Shown here piece after piece: positions 7,305 to 9,453 of a DNA stretch of 9,453 nt. Position 1 is the stretch's first letter, and the number at the start of each line of letters is the position of its first letter. The position numbers and the translations under genes were made by a program. Below the pieces are notes generated by a model. It did no database searches and had not been told where the DNA came from. It saw only the letters and a program-made list of their open reading frames with translations. Origin of the DNA: Neisseriaceae bacterium (GTDB taxonomy: Bacteria > Pseudomonadota > Gammaproteobacteria > Burkholderiales > Neisseriaceae); assembly GCA_017518785.1 (NCBI GenBank), contig JAFWUA010000141.1:1-9453 (forward strand), in the 5' to 3' direction.

Positions 7305-7434
7305 ACTCCTGCAAAACTCTATTTTTTTACAATTCGTCATTTTGAGCGTAAGCGAAGAATATTTATAAAACAATCAGTTAAAACTCTTTATTTTCCTACG
7401 GAAACTTACGAATGACGAGTTTTGCAAAAGTTTC
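7302..7434 (-). mobile_element. MITE-like inverted-repeat element, copy 1 (reverse orientation)
   Basis: This is a ~133 bp non-coding element bounded by AAACTCCTGCAAAACTC (7303-7319) and GAGTTTTGCAAAAGTTT (7417-7433), an imperfect terminal inverted repeat with 2 mismatches. Inner arms CGTCATT (7335-7341) and AATGACG (7411-7417) also pair. Its reverse complement aligns along its length with the element at 7587-7717, including shared ATTCTTCGC...ACGCT and the A/T-rich spacer before the right end, so the two are the same family in opposite orientation. No clean target duplication is visible (AGACT left, AGATA right), suggesting decay or rearrangement. Confidence 0.72.
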
Positions 7435-7581
7435 AGATAATGGGAAAAAGAACGTAATCCCAAATGCTGGAAAATAACCCAAGAGCACAGTAAAAATTAT
7501 GATGATAAAAACATGATGCATACCTTTCGTTTATTAGAAACAGCTTTGGATATTGCTCAATATGGTGAAATAATTGTTTAC

Positions 7582-7586
7582 CGTAA
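7582..7586. repeat. Target-site duplication CGTAA, left copy (right copy 7718-7722)
   Basis: CGTAA lies directly at both outer ends of the 131-bp element. Removing the element and one copy joins GTT-TAC-CGT-AA to A-AAT-TGT-GAT-GAA, giving V-Y-R-K-N-C-D-E-L in one frame, as expected for an uninterrupted nucleotidyltransferase. Confidence 0.82.
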
Positions 7587-7717
7587 GAGACTCCTGCAAA
7601 ACTCGTCATTCTGAATTTCACGAAGTGAAATGAAGAATCTAACTTATTGTTTATAAAGATTCTTCGCTACGCTAAAAATGACGATTAATAGAAAAAATCG
7701 AGTTTTGCAGGAATCTC
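7587..7717 (+). mobile_element. MITE-like inverted-repeat element, copy 2, inside the nucleotidyltransferase pseudogene
   Basis: The 131 bp element has terminal inverted repeats GAGACTCCTGCAAAACTCG (7587-7605) and CGAGTTTTGCAGGAATCTC (7699-7717), 18 of 19 positions matching. It is flanked by the direct repeat CGTAA (7582-7586 and 7718-7722). Inner pairs are CGTCATT/AATGACG (7604-7610, 7677-7683) and GAAGAATCT/AGATTCTTC (7632-7640, 7657-7665), so the whole element can fold into a long hairpin. It encodes no transposase. It would need mobilising in trans by an insertion sequence with matching ends; I cannot name that element. Confidence 0.85.
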
Positions 7718-7930
7718 CGTAAAAATTGTGATGAATTATTTATGTATCGATTAAACATGGTGAATTTGAATATGAAGATTTATTAAAAAAAGCAGAAGAT
7801 TTAATGGTAAAAATAGAGATGGCTTTTCAAAAATCTTCTTTACCTGAATATCCAAATACTATTAAAATCATCTGCTTACTGACAGATATTCGCCAAGACT
7901 TATACTCATAAAACTTAATAAGGATTGATT

Positions 7931-8419
7931 ATGACACAACAAACATTTGCAACTGCTGATTTAATCGACATTGCACCTGATACACCCTCTTGTGAAGTGC
8001 AATTTAAAACCTTCGGTAAACGTCGCAGTTTTTATGGGAAAGTTCGTACTGTACGTTGTTTGAAAGACAACGGTTTAGTCAAAAAAATGCTAAATACTCC
8101 ATCAAATGGCGAAGTATTAGTAGTTGATGGACATGGTTCTCTGTATAGTGCCTTAATCGGAGACCAAATTGCCGAAGCAGGTCGCAAAAACGGTTGGGCA
8201 GGAGCGATTGTCTTTGGCGTAATTCGCGATAGTGCTACGATTGAAACTATGGACTTTGGTATTAAAGCATTGGGCACTAATCCCAAAAAATCAGCCAAAG
8301 ATGGTAACGGTGAAATCGATGTACCTGTATCATTCGGCAATGTGGTATTCCATGTAGGTGATTTTGTCTATTGTGATGAAGATGGGGTATTGGTTTCGCC
8401 GAATCCAATAACTCAATAA
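7931..8419 (+). CDS. rraA: RraA-family protein (RNase E activity regulator / possible 4-hydroxy-4-methyl-2-oxoglutarate aldolase)
   Basis: The protein has 162 residues, the usual RraA length. Family landmarks are T-A-D-L-I-D-I at 9-15, F-G-K-R-R-S-F-Y-G-K-V near 27-37, and V-L-V-V-D-G-H-G-S-L-Y-S-A-L-I-G-D. A-I-V-F-G-V-I-R-D follows with Arg99-Asp100, and then V-H/F-V-G-D-F-V-Y-C-D-E-D-G-V-L-V-S. E. coli RraA binds RNase E and inhibits it. The same fold also serves class II pyruvate aldolases, which use an Arg-Asp pair for pyruvate and metal binding. E. coli RraA has Arg-Gln at this place while this protein keeps Arg-Asp, so aldolase activity is possible. The ATG at 7931 has AAGGA (7920-7924) at a 6-base spacing; an in-frame TTG at 7925 would sit too close to it. 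Next gene, lipA, starts 31 bases after the stop. Confidence 0.88.
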   Translation: MTQQTFATADLIDIAPDTPSCEVQFKTFGKRRSFYGKVRTVRCLKDNGLVKKMLNTPSNGEVLVVDGHGSLYSALIGDQIAEAGRKNGWAGAIVFGVIRDSATIETMDFGIKALGTNPKKSAKDGNGEIDVPVSFGNVVFHVGDFVYCDEDGVLVSPNPITQ

Positions 8420-8425
8420 TAAATA

Positions 8426-8437
8426 AGTCTGCCGGAA
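8426..8437 (+). repeat. Exact 12-mer AGTCTGCCGGAA between rraA and lipA
   Basis: A single + strand copy, extended to TAAGTCTGCCGGAAAG, lies in the 31-base gap. Its GGAAAG end (8434-8439) is the only purine-rich stretch that could act as a lipA ribosome site, 11 bases before the ATG, so the repeat may double as the weak translation signal. Confidence 0.65.
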
Positions 8438-8450
8438 AGTATCATAAATA

Positions 8451-9407
8451 ATGGAACACACACACAAACAACTTGGCATCAAACAAAAAGGGGCAGATAA
8501 GGTTGCTAAAATTCCTGTTAAAGTGGTGCAACCGCAAAGCGTTCTGCCCAAACCGTCTTGGATTCGTGCCAAGTTGCCAAGTTCTCAAAAGTATTTTGAA
8601 ATCAAAAACATACTGCGAGAGCAAAAACTGCATACAGTGTGCGAAGAAGCACAGTGTCCGAATATTGGCGAGTGTTTTGGCAAAGGCACGGCAACCTTTA
8701 TGATTATGGGCGATATTTGTACGCGTCGTTGTCCGTTTTGCGATGTGGGACACGGTCGCCCCCTGCCTTTGGACACACACGAGCCGCAGCATTTGGCTCA
8801 ATCGGTTGCCCAAATGAAACTTAAATATGTGGTGATTACTTCGGTTGATCGGGACGACTTAAAAGACGGCGGAGCAGAACATTTTGCAAATTGTATCAAA
8901 GCGTTACGACAAACTTCACCCGATACACAAATCGAAATTTTGGTGCCTGATTTTCGTGGGCGTTTGGATTTGGCGTTAGATATTTTGGCAGAAAATCCGC
9001 CCGATGTGATGAATCATAATTTAGAAACCGCACCACGATTATACAAACAAGCCAGACCTGGTGCGGATTATGCTCATTCCTTAAATTTATTGAAAAAATA
9101 CAAAGCCTTAAAGCCTGATGTGCTGACCAAATCAGGCATTATGGTCGGCTTGGGCGAAACCGATGATGAAGTGCTGCAAGTCATGCACGATATGCGAGAG
9201 AACGATGTTGATATGCTCACCATCGGGCAGTATTTGCAACCCACAAACAGCCACTTGGCAGTGGCTCGTTATGTTACGCCTGAAATGTTTGCTTATTACA
9301 AACAACAAGCACAACAAATGGGCTTTAAAAACGCCGCCGTAGGAGCAATGGTGCGGTCAAGTTATCATGCGGATAGGCAGGCAAGTGGCGTTATTGATAA
9401 GGTGTAG
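8451..9407 (+). CDS. lipA: Lipoyl synthase (radical SAM)
   Basis: LipA inserts two sulfur atoms at C6 and C8 of protein-bound octanoyl groups to make lipoyl cofactor for pyruvate dehydrogenase, 2-oxoglutarate dehydrogenase and the glycine cleavage system. The protein has 318 residues. The auxiliary cluster motif C64-x4-C69-P-N-x3-E-C75-F and the radical SAM motif C90-T-R-R-C94-P-F-C97 are intact. V-V-I-T-S-V-D-R-D-D-L, P-D-V-M-N-H-N-L-E-T, T-K-S-G-I-M-V-G-L-G-E and the C-terminal R-S-S-Y-H-A-D (302-308; its serine ligates the auxiliary cluster) are also present. lipB, often adjacent in related bacteria, is not seen here; rraA lies upstream instead. The gene looks clearly richer in G+C than the rest of the window. 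Identification and start (GIK-K-GADK-A N-terminus fits the family) are secure. Confidence 0.97.
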   Translation: MEHTHKQLGIKQKGADKVAKIPVKVVQPQSVLPKPSWIRAKLPSSQKYFEIKNILREQKLHTVCEEAQCPNIGECFGKGTATFMIMGDICTRRCPFCDVGHGRPLPLDTHEPQHLAQSVAQMKLKYVVITSVDRDDLKDGGAEHFANCIKALRQTSPDTQIEILVPDFRGRLDLALDILAENPPDVMNHNLETAPRLYKQARPGADYAHSLNLLKKYKALKPDVLTKSGIMVGLGETDDEVLQVMHDMRENDVDMLTIGQYLQPTNSHLAVARYVTPEMFAYYKQQAQQMGFKNAAVGAMVRSSYHADRQASGVIDKV

Positions 9408-9426
9408 GGTGGGTCTTCGACCCACC
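9408..9426. terminator. Short GC-rich hairpin repeat starting at the lipA stop
   Basis: GGTGGGTC (9408-9415) pairs exactly with GACCCACC (9419-9426) around a TTC loop, directly after the lipA TAG. Sequences of this GTAGGGTGGGTC...GACCCACC kind recur at gene ends in Neisseriaceae and other bacteria. There is no T-run behind it, so it may be a dispersed repeat as much as a terminator. Bases 9427-9453 (ending TTGATGAAATG) may continue that repeat, but the window ends here. Confidence 0.6.
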
Positions 9427-9453
9427 ACAAAGCCGATAAGCGTTGATGAAATG

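Larger units (their letters stand above)
7441..7911 (+). pseudogene. Broken nucleotidyltransferase (COG3541/YcgL-type), 3' part, interrupted by a MITE-like element
   Basis: The first segment (7441-7586) reads W-E-K-E-R-N-P-K-C-W and then N-Y-D-D-K-N-M-M-H-T-F-R-L-L-E-T-A. This is the pattern of the C-terminal half of predicted nucleotidyltransferases of the DNA polymerase beta superfamily (KNMMHTFRLL-type motif). The second segment (7723-7911) continues K-N-C-D-E-L-F, then H-G-E-F-E-Y-E-D-L-L-K-K-A-E and ends I-R-Q-D-L-Y-S before TAA (7909-7911). Three lesions are visible: the N-terminal half is missing, with a TAA (7438-7440) just upstream of the surviving part; a 131-bp element plus a 5-bp duplication (136 bp) sits at 7587-7722; and one base is lost near 7748-7750, where C-G-A-T-T-A-A should read Arg-Ile-Lys. 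It is not expressed as a functional enzyme. Family assignment is from recalled motif patterns. Confidence 0.78.

Noticed and set aside
7433..7621. Minus-strand open frame of 62 residues in the intergenic region
   Set aside because: It runs antisense to the recognisable nucleotidyltransferase remnant and into the mobile element; its translation shows no family features.
7302..7717. Correia-type (CREE/NEMIS) elements of Neisseria
   Set aside because: The ends are GAGA-TCCTGCAAAACTCG-like with a 5-bp duplication, not the TATAGTGG ends and TA duplication of Correia elements.
7925..7930. TTG start at 7925 for the RraA protein
   Set aside because: It lies directly against AAGGA with no spacing, whereas ATG 7931 has an ideal 6-base spacing.
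8442..8813. 123-residue open frame on the minus strand opposite lipA
   Set aside because: It is a shadow of the strongly conserved lipA coding frame, and its translation shows no recognisable domain.

Overview
This window most likely comes from the chromosome of a low-GC betaproteobacterium in or near the Neisseriaceae. The support is the Neisseria-like style of the LipA, MurB and CcoG/FixH proteins and a dispersed 12-base repeat, AGTCTGCCGGAA. That repeat has seven exact copies on both strands and differs at only two positions from a Neisseriaceae DNA uptake sequence dialect as I recall it. The species cannot be fixed from the sequence alone. All recognisable genes lie on the + strand.

Layout. 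(1) 1-1001: the 3' end of ccoG and all of ccoH/fixH, overlapping by ATGA. These are assembly factors for cbb3 cytochrome oxidase, and a hairpin made of two inverted repeat copies follows them. (2) 1184-3180: a tight three-gene cassette of an unrecognised 338-residue protein, a Ras/MglA-like small GTPase and a Roadblock/LC7 protein, closed by a strong terminator-like hairpin. This is the least understood part of the window. (3) 3252-5646: a MATE-family multidrug/Na+ antiporter followed 4 bases later by murB (peptidoglycan precursor synthesis). (4) 5705-7225: a HerA-like ATPase of the DUF853/YjgR family.

(5) 7226-7924 holds no intact gene. It contains three alternating copies of the 12-mer, two copies in opposite orientation of a ~131-133 bp non-coding inverted-repeat (MITE-like) element, and the 3' half of a dead COG3541-type nucleotidyltransferase gene. 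One element copy interrupts that gene and is flanked by a 5-bp target duplication; removing it in silico restores the codons exactly. (6) 7931-9407: an RraA-family protein and lipA (lipoyl synthase), separated by 31 bases that carry another 12-mer. A short hairpin repeat (GGTGGGTC-TTC-GACCCACC) begins at the lipA stop codon and runs toward the window edge.

The most notable observations are the GTPase/Roadblock cassette with its uncharacterised partner, the apparently divergent uptake-sequence-like repeat, and the small mobile element family with its datable disruption of a nucleotidyltransferase gene.
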